This document shows positions 32,322 through 38,998 of a stretch of DNA of 64,000 nt, piece by piece. A program made the translations under genes and the position numbers. A model generated the notes under the pieces. It was not told the origin of the DNA. It saw only the letters and a program-made list of their open reading frames with translations, and searched no databases. Origin of the DNA: Skermanella rosea (GTDB lineage: Bacteria; Pseudomonadota; Alphaproteobacteria; Azospirillales; Azospirillaceae); assembly GCF_016806835.2 (NCBI RefSeq), contig NZ_CP086111.1, forward strand, positions 303,501 through 367,500, in the 5' to 3' direction. Positions within the stretch are counted from its first letter, which is position 1, and every line of letters starts with the position of its first letter.

Positions 32322-33143
32322 ATGGGCTATCAACACTGGACGCTGGAGGATCTTCCTTGGGACCGGATCGATCGTTCCAAAGCGGATGCGGAGATCCTGA
32401 AGATCATCAAGGCCGCGGCTCTCGTTGAGTACAACGGCAGGGACTACGCGACCTACCTGTGCAACGTCTTCAACGACGATCCCGAGTTCCAGCAGGTGGC
32501 CCGGGACTGGGCGGAGGAAGAGGTCCAGCATGGTGCCGCGCTCGGCCGCTGGGCCGAGATCGTCGACCCCTCCTTCTCCCTTGAGGACGCCTTCAGGCGG
32601 TTCACCGACGGCTACAAGATCAAGCTGGAAGCGACGGAATCGGTCCGTGGATCGCGCAGCGGCGAACTGATCGCCCGCTGCATGGTCGAGACCGGCACCA
32701 GCTCCTACTACACGGCCCTGGGCGATGCCACCGATGAGCCTGTGCTGAAGGAGATCTGCCGGCGCATCGCGACCGACGAACTCCGCCATTACAAGCTGTT
32801 CTACCAGCACCTCAAGCGCTACATGGAGCGGGAGGACCTTGGCCGGCTGTCCCGGCTGCGCATCGCGCTGGGCCGGATCAACGAGTCCGAGGACGACGAG
32901 CTCGCCTATGCCTACTACGCGGCCAACGGCTCCGACGCGCCCTACGACCGCGAGACCAACACCCGTGCCTATATGCGCCGGGCCTATGCCTATTACCGCC
33001 CGACCCATGTGGACCGGGGCGTCGCGATGATCTTCAAGGCGGTCGGCCTGAAGCCCCACACCACGCTGTACCGGGCGGCCACGCGGATGGCTTGGTGGTA
33101 TCTGGACAGCAGGCTGAAGAAGCTGACCAAGGAAGCGGCCTGA
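32322..33143 (+). CDS. Ferritin-like di-iron domain protein
   Basis: A 273-residue protein with a four-helix di-iron carboxylate site in its first 165 residues. Ligand set visible: Glu36 (LVEYNGRDY), Glu67-x2-His70 (AEEEVQHG), Glu123 (MVETGTSSYY) and Glu153-x2-His156 (DELRHYKLF). This is the rubrerythrin/ferritin-like or acyl-ACP-desaturase-like arrangement. The C-terminal 100 residues are helical with Tyr/Arg-rich YMRRAYAYYRPTHVDRG and a short hydrophobic segment. No signal peptide. It may handle peroxide or oxygen, or oxidise a lipid substrate; the family is unassigned. It follows the atp terminator and ends at a convergent hairpin shared with rpoH. Confidence 0.78.
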   Translation: MGYQHWTLEDLPWDRIDRSKADAEILKIIKAAALVEYNGRDYATYLCNVFNDDPEFQQVARDWAEEEVQHGAALGRWAEIVDPSFSLEDAFRRFTDGYKIKLEATESVRGSRSGELIARCMVETGTSSYYTALGDATDEPVLKEICRRIATDELRHYKLFYQHLKRYMEREDLGRLSRLRIALGRINESEDDELAYAYYAANGSDAPYDRETNTRAYMRRAYAYYRPTHVDRGVAMIFKAVGLKPHTTLYRAATRMAWWYLDSRLKKLTKEAA

Positions 33144-33144
33144 A

Positions 33145-33186
33145 CCCCGGCGAGCGTCGGGCCGAAAGACCCGACGCTCGCCGGGG
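33145..33186. terminator. Perfect 17-bp hairpin between convergent ferritin-like gene and rpoH
   Basis: Arms 33145-33161 and 33170-33186 are exact complements with an 8-base loop. No T-run on either strand, but the position two bases after one stop codon and 12 bases from the other suits a bidirectional terminator. Confidence 0.7.
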
Positions 33187-33197
33187 CGGTGGAACGA

Positions 33198-34085
33198 TCA
33201 GATCTCCAGGAGAAGGTCGCTGGACAGTTCCACCCGGCGCATCATGGACTCCTTGAGCTTGAGCATCGCGCGGTGCTCGAGCTGGCGGACGCGCTCCTTG
33301 CTGACGCCCAGTTCCTTGCCCAACTCCTCCAGGGTGGCTCCGTCGTCGCGCAGGCGACGCTGGGCGATGATGGTCCGCTCGCGGGGGCTCAGCTCGCCCA
33401 GGGCTTCGGCGAGCCACTTGGAGCGTGTGTTGCTGTCCCGCATGCCGATCACGACGTCTTCGGGGCTGGGACGCTGGTCGGCGAGGAAATCCTGCCAGTC
33501 GTCCTCGCTGCTGTCGCTGATCGGGGCGTTCAACGACTGGTCGGCGCCGCTCAGGCGCATCTCCATCGCCTCCACCTCATGGACCTCGACCTTCAGTTCG
33601 GTCGCGATCTTCACCCGGCCGGCCTGGGTCAGGGCGCCGTTGCTGGACGCGTCCTCGATCTTGGCGCGCAGGCGGCGCAGGTTGAAGAACAGGCTCTTCT
33701 GGGCGGCGGTGGTACCGGTCCGCACGATCGACCAGTTGCGCAGGATATAGTCCTGCATGGCCGAGCGGATCCACCAGGCGGCATAGGTCGAGAACCGTAC
33801 CTCGCGGTCCGGCTCGAACCGGGCGGCGGCCTGCATCAGGCCGACATTGCCCTCCTGGACCAGGTCCCCCATGGGCAGGCCGTAGTTCCGGAAGCGGGAC
33901 GCGGTGGAGACGACCAGACGGGTATAGGCGCGGACGAGATCGTGAAGTGCCGACTCGTTGCCGTCTTCCCGCCAGTTGCGTGCCAGTTCGAATTCGTGGT
34001 CGCGGGAAAGGAGAGGTTCCCGCATCGAGGCCTTGATGAAAGTCAGATTGGCCCGCTGTGTTTCCGGGTCATCGATATGAGCCAT
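33198..34085 (-). CDS. rpoH: RNA polymerase heat-shock sigma factor (sigma-32)
   Basis: Group 3 sigma factor of the heat-shock response; 295 residues. Region 2 has LVRAYTRLVVSTASRFRNYG, GDLVQEGNVGLMQAA and FSTYAAWWIRSAMQDYILRN (2.3-2.4); the RpoH-specific box QKSLFFNLRRLR (about residues 129-140) separates it from other sigma factors; region 4 has ELSPRERTIIAQRR and the helix-turn-helix TLEELGKELGVSKERVRQLEHRA. htpG and clpX in the same window are classical members of its regulon. Alphaproteobacteria often carry several rpoH paralogues, so this may be one of two or more. Confidence 0.95.
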   Translation of the reverse strand: MAHIDDPETQRANLTFIKASMREPLLSRDHEFELARNWREDGNESALHDLVRAYTRLVVSTASRFRNYGLPMGDLVQEGNVGLMQAAARFEPDREVRFSTYAAWWIRSAMQDYILRNWSIVRTGTTAAQKSLFFNLRRLRAKIEDASSNGALTQAGRVKIATELKVEVHEVEAMEMRLSGADQSLNAPISDSSEDDWQDFLADQRPSPEDVVIGMRDSNTRSKWLAEALGELSPRERTIIAQRRLRDDGATLEELGKELGVSKERVRQLEHRAMLKLKESMMRRVELSSDLLLEI

Positions 34086-34241
34086 CGTCCTGTCCTTCCC
34101 CCTGATGGACGCGCGACCTCGGCGATGGCCCTGTCCATGAGGGTCAACACCGGCGGGTGCCGTCGGTTGCTTCAGATACGCAGCCGGGACGGACCCGGAT
34201 CACATCGGGAAGGAAGTTTTTTCAGCCGGCAGGACGACGCT

Positions 34242-35072
34242 TCAGACCTCTATCAGCTCCAGGATCTCCCCCGAGGCGGCCAGGCAGCCGCAGACCAACG
34301 GGCCGCCGAAACCGCATCCGCCATCCAGGGTGACCGTGAAGTCACCAGCCTGGATACCTCCCCGTCCCGGGTCATACCCGCGGACGATGCGGCGGAACTG
34401 GTCGTAGGGCTGGTCGATGCGCCCGAATCCGGTACCGCCCCACCAGAAGGTGTCGCCCTGGGCTCCCAGCGGCCGGGAGGTCTCGATACCGGAGGAGACC
34501 AGCAGGACGCCCACGGGGATGCGTTCGGCCGGCCCGGCACCGGGCTGGCTGGTGTAGGCGGCGCGGCGCAACGCGCTCATCACGTTTTCGTGACCGGGAT
34601 GCCCGCGCATGGCGCCCCGCAGGCTGTTGGTCCACCGCGTGATCGCGACGGCCCCGTCACGCGCGGCGGCCAAGCCCTGGTCCGGGTTGCCGCCATAGGC
34701 ACTCAGGGTCGCGTCGGCGCCCTGCCGGAGCATCCAGCTCAGGACGACGGCCGGATCGGGCGCGAACTGGAGCTGGAGCAGCTTCTGCCACATCTCCTCC
34801 TGGGCGCCGCGGAGATAGACGACATCCTCCGCCAGCATGCCGGGCATCGCGATGAGGGCCCGGCGGAACGACAGCAACTCGTCCATCGTTTCCCGCACCG
34901 CGGCACCCCGGCCGATCATGTTGCCGGTATAGACGAGCCGATCGCCAGGCGTGAACCGCCGACCGATGTCGGCATGCAATGCCGCCAGACGGTCGACTTC
35001 GCCATGGACGGCACCCACGGCCCAGATCCGTTTGGGATGGCCGATATCTGCAAATTTCTGATTGTCTGACAT
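34242..35072 (-). CDS. Metallophosphoesterase-fold protein with degenerate active site
   Basis: A predicted 276-residue protein with the calcineurin-like phosphoesterase (PPP/serine-threonine phosphatase) layout but without the metal ligands. GDxH reads GAVH (Ala21 for Asp), GDxxDRG reads GNMIGRG (Asn51 and Gly54 for Asp), GNHE reads GAQE (Ala90-Gln91 for Asn-His), and the late HGHTP reads RGYDP. The flanking hydrophobic strands and the C-terminal DGGCGFGGPL segment are intact, so this looks like a maintained pseudoenzyme, not a decaying gene. Start: ATG 35072, since an upstream TTG has less support. It lies between rpoH and carD, same strand. Confidence 0.72.
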   Translation of the reverse strand: MSDNQKFADIGHPKRIWAVGAVHGEVDRLAALHADIGRRFTPGDRLVYTGNMIGRGAAVRETMDELLSFRRALIAMPGMLAEDVVYLRGAQEEMWQKLLQLQFAPDPAVVLSWMLRQGADATLSAYGGNPDQGLAAARDGAVAITRWTNSLRGAMRGHPGHENVMSALRRAAYTSQPGAGPAERIPVGVLLVSSGIETSRPLGAQGDTFWWGGTGFGRIDQPYDQFRRIVRGYDPGRGGIQAGDFTVTLDGGCGFGGPLVCGCLAASGEILELIEV

Positions 35073-35162
35073 CAGGACGCGTAAACGCAACTCCGGTCCG
35101 GCATGGACTATGGCCGGAGTTTAGGCGCCCGGCGTGCCCAGCAAAAGCCGATAAAAGGGAGT

Positions 35163-35189
35163 GGCCGGGGATTGTTGCGATCCCCGGCC
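35163..35189 (-). terminator. Terminator of carD
   Basis: Perfect 10-bp stem GGCCGGGGAT/ATCCCCGGCC with a 7-base loop, 18 bases past the carD stop; on the minus strand it is followed by ACTCCCTTTTATC. Confidence 0.75.
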
Positions 35190-35206
35190 CCCAGCCTCCA
35201 CGCAGC

Positions 35207-35710
35207 TCAGGCGGCGGCCTTGGTCAGGACGGCCTCGAGCCGTTCGGTGGCCTTCATCTCGTCGATCTTCTCGACGGCGGCCAACTCCCGGGCGAGCCGC
35301 TCCAGTGCCGCCTGATAGATCTGGCGCTCGCTGTAGGACTGGTCGGGCTGGTCGCTGCCGCGATAAAGGTCGCGCACCACTTCGGCGATCGAGACAGGGT
35401 CGCCGGAATTGATCTTGGCCTCGTATTCCTGGGCGCGGCGGCTCCACATGGCGCGGCGGGCGCGCGAGCGGCCCTGGAGCGTCTCCAACGCGACCTTGAT
35501 CCGGTCCTTGGAGCTGAGGCGGCGGAGACCTGAGTCCTTGGCCTTACCCACCGGTACCTTCAGCGTCATGCGCTCCTTTTCGAAGGTGATGGCGTAAAGC
35601 GTTACGGTTTGGCCGGCAATATGATGCGTTTCGATTCCCTCGACACGACCGACCCCGTGGGCCGGGTAGACGACGAAATCACCGGCCGTGAACTCAAGCT
35701 TGTTCATCAT
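35207..35710 (-). CDS. carD: CarD/CdnL family transcription regulator
   Basis: RNA-polymerase-binding regulator that stabilises open complexes at rRNA and housekeeping promoters in related bacteria; 167 residues. The N-terminal RNA-polymerase interaction domain (Tudor-like) has FTAGDFVVYPAHGVGRVEGI (residues 7-26); the C-terminal helical DNA-contact domain contains MWSRRAQEYEAKINSGDP and AEVVRDLY. A near-consensus promoter at 35896-35925 gives a leader of about 180 bases. fdxA upstream and the terminator downstream make carD a single-gene transcript. Confidence 0.95.
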   Translation of the reverse strand: MMNKLEFTAGDFVVYPAHGVGRVEGIETHHIAGQTVTLYAITFEKERMTLKVPVGKAKDSGLRRLSSKDRIKVALETLQGRSRARRAMWSRRAQEYEAKINSGDPVSIAEVVRDLYRGSDQPDQSYSERQIYQAALERLARELAAVEKIDEMKATERLEAVLTKAAA

Positions 35711-36047
35711 TCCTGTTGGCTCTCACTTCACGCTCGCTGGCACCCGGCTGTCCCGGCCGGATGCCTCGGGACAACGAAAGGCTGAAGCGCCATCCACCGG
35801 CCCCTATGACGTTTAGGGGCCGACGAATAGGCAATCCGAGCCTGGAGCATCGCAAGCCCGGGACGCGCGCGAAAGCGACCGGGCCTAGGGCCGCCATTAT
35901 ATAGGAAGTGAGGAGGGCGTTACAAAGATATAACGTCTTGGTCATAAGCAAGCTCCCGCCGGTCGCACGATGGCGGACCTGCGGGAATTGCATGGCGGAA
36001 CGTAAGAATAAACTTTCAGGCTGACGAATAGCGCGTCAACCCAACGT
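35711..36047. other. 337-base region with carD promoter and leader
   Basis: Contains the carD promoter and an approximately 180-base untranslated leader on the minus strand. No ORF with support. The AT-rich part around 35890-35960 contrasts with the flanking GC-rich sequence. Confidence 0.5.
35896..35925 (-). promoter_or_regulatory. Sigma70-type promoter of carD
   Basis: On the minus strand TTGTAA (35925-35920) and a perfect TATAAT (35901-35896) are separated by 18 bases, in a locally AT-rich stretch pointing at carD. Confidence 0.7.
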
Positions 36048-36386
36048 TCAGTTGCCAGTTCCCGGATTGGGATTGAAGAACTTCTCGAATTTGTCCGGGG
36101 CTCCCTTGAACTCCTCGGCCTCGGGCGCCGCGTCCTTCTTGCGGGTCAGGTTCGGCCATTGCAGGGAATATTCCCGGTTCAGCTCCAGCCACTTCTCCGC
36201 ATCGGGCTCGGTGTCCGGGACGATCGCCTCGGCCGGGCACTCCGGTTCGCAGACGCCGCAGTCGATGCACTCGTCGGGGTGGATAACAAGCATGTTCTCC
36301 CCCTCGTAGAAGCAGTCGACGGGGCACACCTCGACGCAGTCGGTATATTTGCACTTGATGCACTGTTCGGTGACGACGTAGGGCAT
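36048..36386 (-). CDS. fdxA: 7Fe ferredoxin FdxA (3Fe-4S/4Fe-4S)
   Basis: A 112-residue ferredoxin of the alphaproteobacterial FdxA type, an electron carrier. The N-terminal half binds two clusters: Cys9, Cys17, Cys21 and the later group C-x2-C-x2-C-x3-C-P ([13 protein letters not shown]), with the 3Fe cluster using the C-x7-C spacing. The C-terminal extension ([17 protein letters not shown]) is typical of this family. ATG 36386 after AAGGGAAAG matches [12 protein letters not shown]; a longer frame begins in the spacer. Lies next to carD as in many relatives. Confidence 0.95.
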   Translation of the reverse strand: MPYVVTEQCIKCKYTDCVEVCPVDCFYEGENMLVIHPDECIDCGVCEPECPAEAIVPDTEPDAEKWLELNREYSLQWPNLTRKKDAAPEAEEFKGAPDKFEKFFNPNPGTGN

Positions 36387-36470
36387 GCTCGCTTTCCCTT
36401 TATCCTCTTCAGGCACCCGGGCTTCGTCCTGGTCCCGGGGGCCGGCAGCAGTTCAGTCAGATGGAGATCT

Positions 36471-36974
36471 CTAGATCGAGCTCTCTCCGGTCGGCGCCTC
36501 CAGCGTGGAGTCGGCGATGCCCAGCCGTTGAAGCACGCGCATCCGGGCCGCACCACGGTCGCGGTCGGAGACGTAGAGCAGTCCGCCCACCCTGCGCAAG
36601 AGGCTGGCTTCCAGATCGTGCAGTTCACCATCGGCGTAGACCACTTCCCAGAGCATTTCAATCATCTGAATGCGTTCCTGGTCGGAAAAGCGGTCTTTCA
36701 GGGTGGAGGTGAAGCGGTGCCACTGGGCCGGCCCCTCCGTCACCGTCTCGGCCTCCGCCAGCAGGTCGTCCGCCTCGGCGCCCGACAGGGAGAAGCGCCC
36801 CTCGAGCAGGTCGCGGATGCGTGCGCGCTCGCGCTCGCCGAACTCGTCGTCCAGGCGCGCCGCCTCGACCAGCAGCGTGGCGGCCGCCAGTTGCACCTCG
36901 TCGTGCGAGTGCCGCCCGGCCCGCCGGGCCGTGTCGTCGGCATCCATCAACAGTGCTTTCAATCGAGCCAGCAT
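36471..36974 (-). CDS. TerB-family tellurite resistance protein
   Basis: A 167-residue all-helical TerB-like protein. Typical patterns: LAAATLLVEAARLDDEFGER (helix pair with acidic face) and IEMLWEVVYADGELHDLEASLLRRVGGLL, the YADGE-x-HxxE motif being the conserved metal-facing segment of TerB/DjlA-like domains. It lies 84 bases upstream of fdxA on the same strand. A TerC-family gene is 0.8 kb away, but separated by a gene on the opposite strand, so it is not a classical ter operon. Function in this context unknown. Confidence 0.85.
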   Translation of the reverse strand: MLARLKALLMDADDTARRAGRHSHDEVQLAAATLLVEAARLDDEFGERERARIRDLLEGRFSLSGAEADDLLAEAETVTEGPAQWHRFTSTLKDRFSDQERIQMIEMLWEVVYADGELHDLEASLLRRVGGLLYVSDRDRGAARMRVLQRLGIADSTLEAPTGESSI

Positions 36975-37114
36975 TACGGAAATCCCATCCTTGCGGCCCG
37001 TCGCCAGGCCGGTATCGCGAAACTATGCAGTCCGTCAGATATGGGGACTGTCCTGACGATGACGACCCCTGCTGACCCTTGCCCTCGGGTGCGGGAGGCA
37101 CTAGCCTGCTCGCC

Positions 37115-37732
37115 ATGATGACCGCAGCCGGCCCAGACCACCGCCGCCACGCCCCGGCGACCCAGCGCAACAGGGAACCCATCCTGGGCGTTCTGCGGCG
37201 CGTGCTTCCCGCCGCCGGCACCGTGCTGGAGATCGCCAGCGGCAGCGGCGAGCACGCCGTCTTCCTGGCCGGCTCGCTGCCCGACCTGATCTGGCATCCG
37301 ACCGATCCGGACCCGGACAACCGGGCCAGCATCCGGGCCTGGATCGCCGAGACCGGCGTCACCAACGTCACGGCTCCGGCCAACCTGGACGCCGCGGCCC
37401 GCGCCTGGCCCGTCACCCACGCCGACGCCATCGTCTGCATCAACATGATCCATATCTCGCCATGGCCGGCGACCCTGGGCCTGATGGCGGGGGCGGGGCG
37501 CACCCTGCCGACGGGCGCGCCGCTCTATCTCTATGGCCCGTACAGGCGGGACGGGCGCCATACCGCGCCGAGCAACGAGGATTTCGACCATTCCCTGAAG
37601 GCCCAGAACGCCGAGTGGGGGGTGCGCGACCTGGAGGAGGTCTGCGCGGCGGCGGCCGGCTCCGGCCTCACCCTGGACGAAGTCATCGAGATGCCGGCCA
37701 ACAACCTGTCCGTGGTGTTCCGGCGGGGCTGA
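37115..37732 (+). CDS. DUF938 SAM-dependent methyltransferase
   Basis: A 205-residue DUF938 protein, a class I methyltransferase family of unknown substrate. Starts with RHAPATQRNREPILGVLRRV, SAM motif VLEIASGSGEHAVFLA, then HPTDPDPDNRASIRAW and ADAIVCINMIHISPW, ending NNLSVVFRRG. Two adjacent ATGs (37115 and 37118) are candidate starts; a TTG further upstream extends the frame without conservation. It is the only plus-strand gene between rpoH and htpG, so it was probably inserted or has its own promoter in the 140 bases after the TerB start. Confidence 0.87.
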   Translation: MMTAAGPDHRRHAPATQRNREPILGVLRRVLPAAGTVLEIASGSGEHAVFLAGSLPDLIWHPTDPDPDNRASIRAWIAETGVTNVTAPANLDAAARAWPVTHADAIVCINMIHISPWPATLGLMAGAGRTLPTGAPLYLYGPYRRDGRHTAPSNEDFDHSLKAQNAEWGVRDLEEVCAAAAGSGLTLDEVIEMPANNLSVVFRRG

Positions 37733-37756
37733 AGCGGCCCGGCCGAGTTCCGCAGG

Positions 37757-38518
37757 TCACTCCGCCGGGCGCGCGCTTCCGGCGGGCCGGCCGGCAAGGC
37801 CGCGCTTCCGCCGCCGCCGCCGGTTCGCCAGCAGGTTCAGCGACTCGACGAGGATCGAGAAGGCGATCGCGAAGTACAGGTAGCCCTTCGGGATATGGAA
37901 ATGCAGGCCGTCGGCGATCAGGGCGACGCCGACCAGCAGCAGGAAGCTGAGCGCCAGCATCTTGACCGTGGGATGGGTGTTGACGAACCGGCTGACGGGA
38001 CCCGACGCGAACAGCATGACGCCCACGGCGATGATGACGGCGGCCATCATGACTTCCAGGTGCTGCGCCATGCCGACCGCAGTGATCACCGAATCCAGCG
38101 AGAAGACGATGTCCAGCATCATGATCTGGATCACCACGGAGGTGAAGGTCGCGGTGCCATTCCCCCCGGCCTCCTCGTCCTCGCCCTCCAGGTTGTGATG
38201 GATTTCCGTGGTTCCCTTGGCCAGCAGGAACAGGCCGCCGACGATCAGCACGAGATCGCGTATCGACACGTCGAACTCGCCGATCGTGAACAGCGGGTTG
38301 GTCAGGGTGGAGATCCAGGCGATCGAGGCGAGCAGGCCCAGGCGGGTGACCAGCGCCAGCGCCAGGCCGACCTGCCGTCCGCGCGCCTGCCGCTCCGGCG
38401 GCAGCCGCCCGGCCATGATCGAGATGAAGATGATGTTGTCGATGCCGAGCACGATTTCGAGCACGGTCAAGGTCAACAGGCTGGCCCAGGTCTGGGGATC
38501 GGCGAGGATGTCTAGCAT
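37757..38518 (-). CDS. TerC/Alx-family integral membrane protein
   Basis: A 253-residue inner-membrane protein with about seven helices. Family signature GIDNIIFISIMAGRLP in the first membrane segment and LDIVFSLDSVITAVGM in the second half, both carrying the paired Asp residues of TerC (GxDNxxF and FSxDSV), which are implicated in metal (manganese) transport in relatives. The central cytoplasmic loop is acidic and His-containing (IHHNLEGEDEEAGG). C-terminus is Arg-rich. Convergent with the DUF938 gene (24 bases). Confidence 0.92.
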   Translation of the reverse strand: MLDILADPQTWASLLTLTVLEIVLGIDNIIFISIMAGRLPPERQARGRQVGLALALVTRLGLLASIAWISTLTNPLFTIGEFDVSIRDLVLIVGGLFLLAKGTTEIHHNLEGEDEEAGGNGTATFTSVVIQIMMLDIVFSLDSVITAVGMAQHLEVMMAAVIIAVGVMLFASGPVSRFVNTHPTVKMLALSFLLLVGVALIADGLHFHIPKGYLYFAIAFSILVESLNLLANRRRRRKRGLAGRPAGSARPAE

Positions 38519-38575
38519 GGCGCGCTGAGAACCGGACAGCGGCAGGTAAGTTCCGCGCCGCCCCGGCGAATCGAC

Positions 38576-38998
38576 TCAGGATTCCGACCGCAGCCTTTCG
38601 GTCGCCCGCCGTTCCGCCTTGGTCGGCCGGCCGGCCCCGGAGGGGCGTTCCGCCGGACGGGCCATCGCCGTCTCGGGCGCCGGCGGCGACAGGTCCTCGT
38701 ACAGCGCCTGTGCCTCCGGCGCCGGGCCGCGCCGGGAGCCCAGGGCGACCACCTTGATGATCCGGATATGGCGCCCCTGGGCGAAGGTCAGCACGTCGCC
38801 CGGCCTGACGGCGTGATGCGCCTTGGTGACCGGCGCGCCGCCGATGCGGACGGCGCCGGCCGCGCACAGCTTCGCCGCCAAGCTGCGCGTCTTGAAGAAA
38901 CGGGCGTACCAGAGCCACTTGTCGAGCCGCAGCCGGCCGGATGCCAGCTCCTGGGCGGTGGCGGCCCCGTCGTCGTCCCGATCCTCTTCCGATGTCAT
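38576..38998 (-). CDS. hslR: S4-domain RNA-binding protein, HslR/Hsp15-like
   Basis: A 140-residue protein with an N-terminal S4 domain (RLRLDKWLWYARFFKTRSLA, then GAVRIGGAPVTKAHHAVRPG), the signature of heat-shock protein 15, which recycles stalled 50S subunits in E. coli. The C-terminal third is Pro/Arg-rich and likely disordered. The ATG overlaps the end of the helicase gene by four bases (ATGA), so it is coupled to it. This helicase-S4 pair is common in alphaproteobacteria upstream of fdxA. Confidence 0.9.
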   Translation of the reverse strand: MTSEEDRDDDGAATAQELASGRLRLDKWLWYARFFKTRSLAAKLCAAGAVRIGGAPVTKAHHAVRPGDVLTFAQGRHIRIIKVVALGSRRGPAPEAQALYEDLSPPAPETAMARPAERPSGAGRPTKAERRATERLRSES

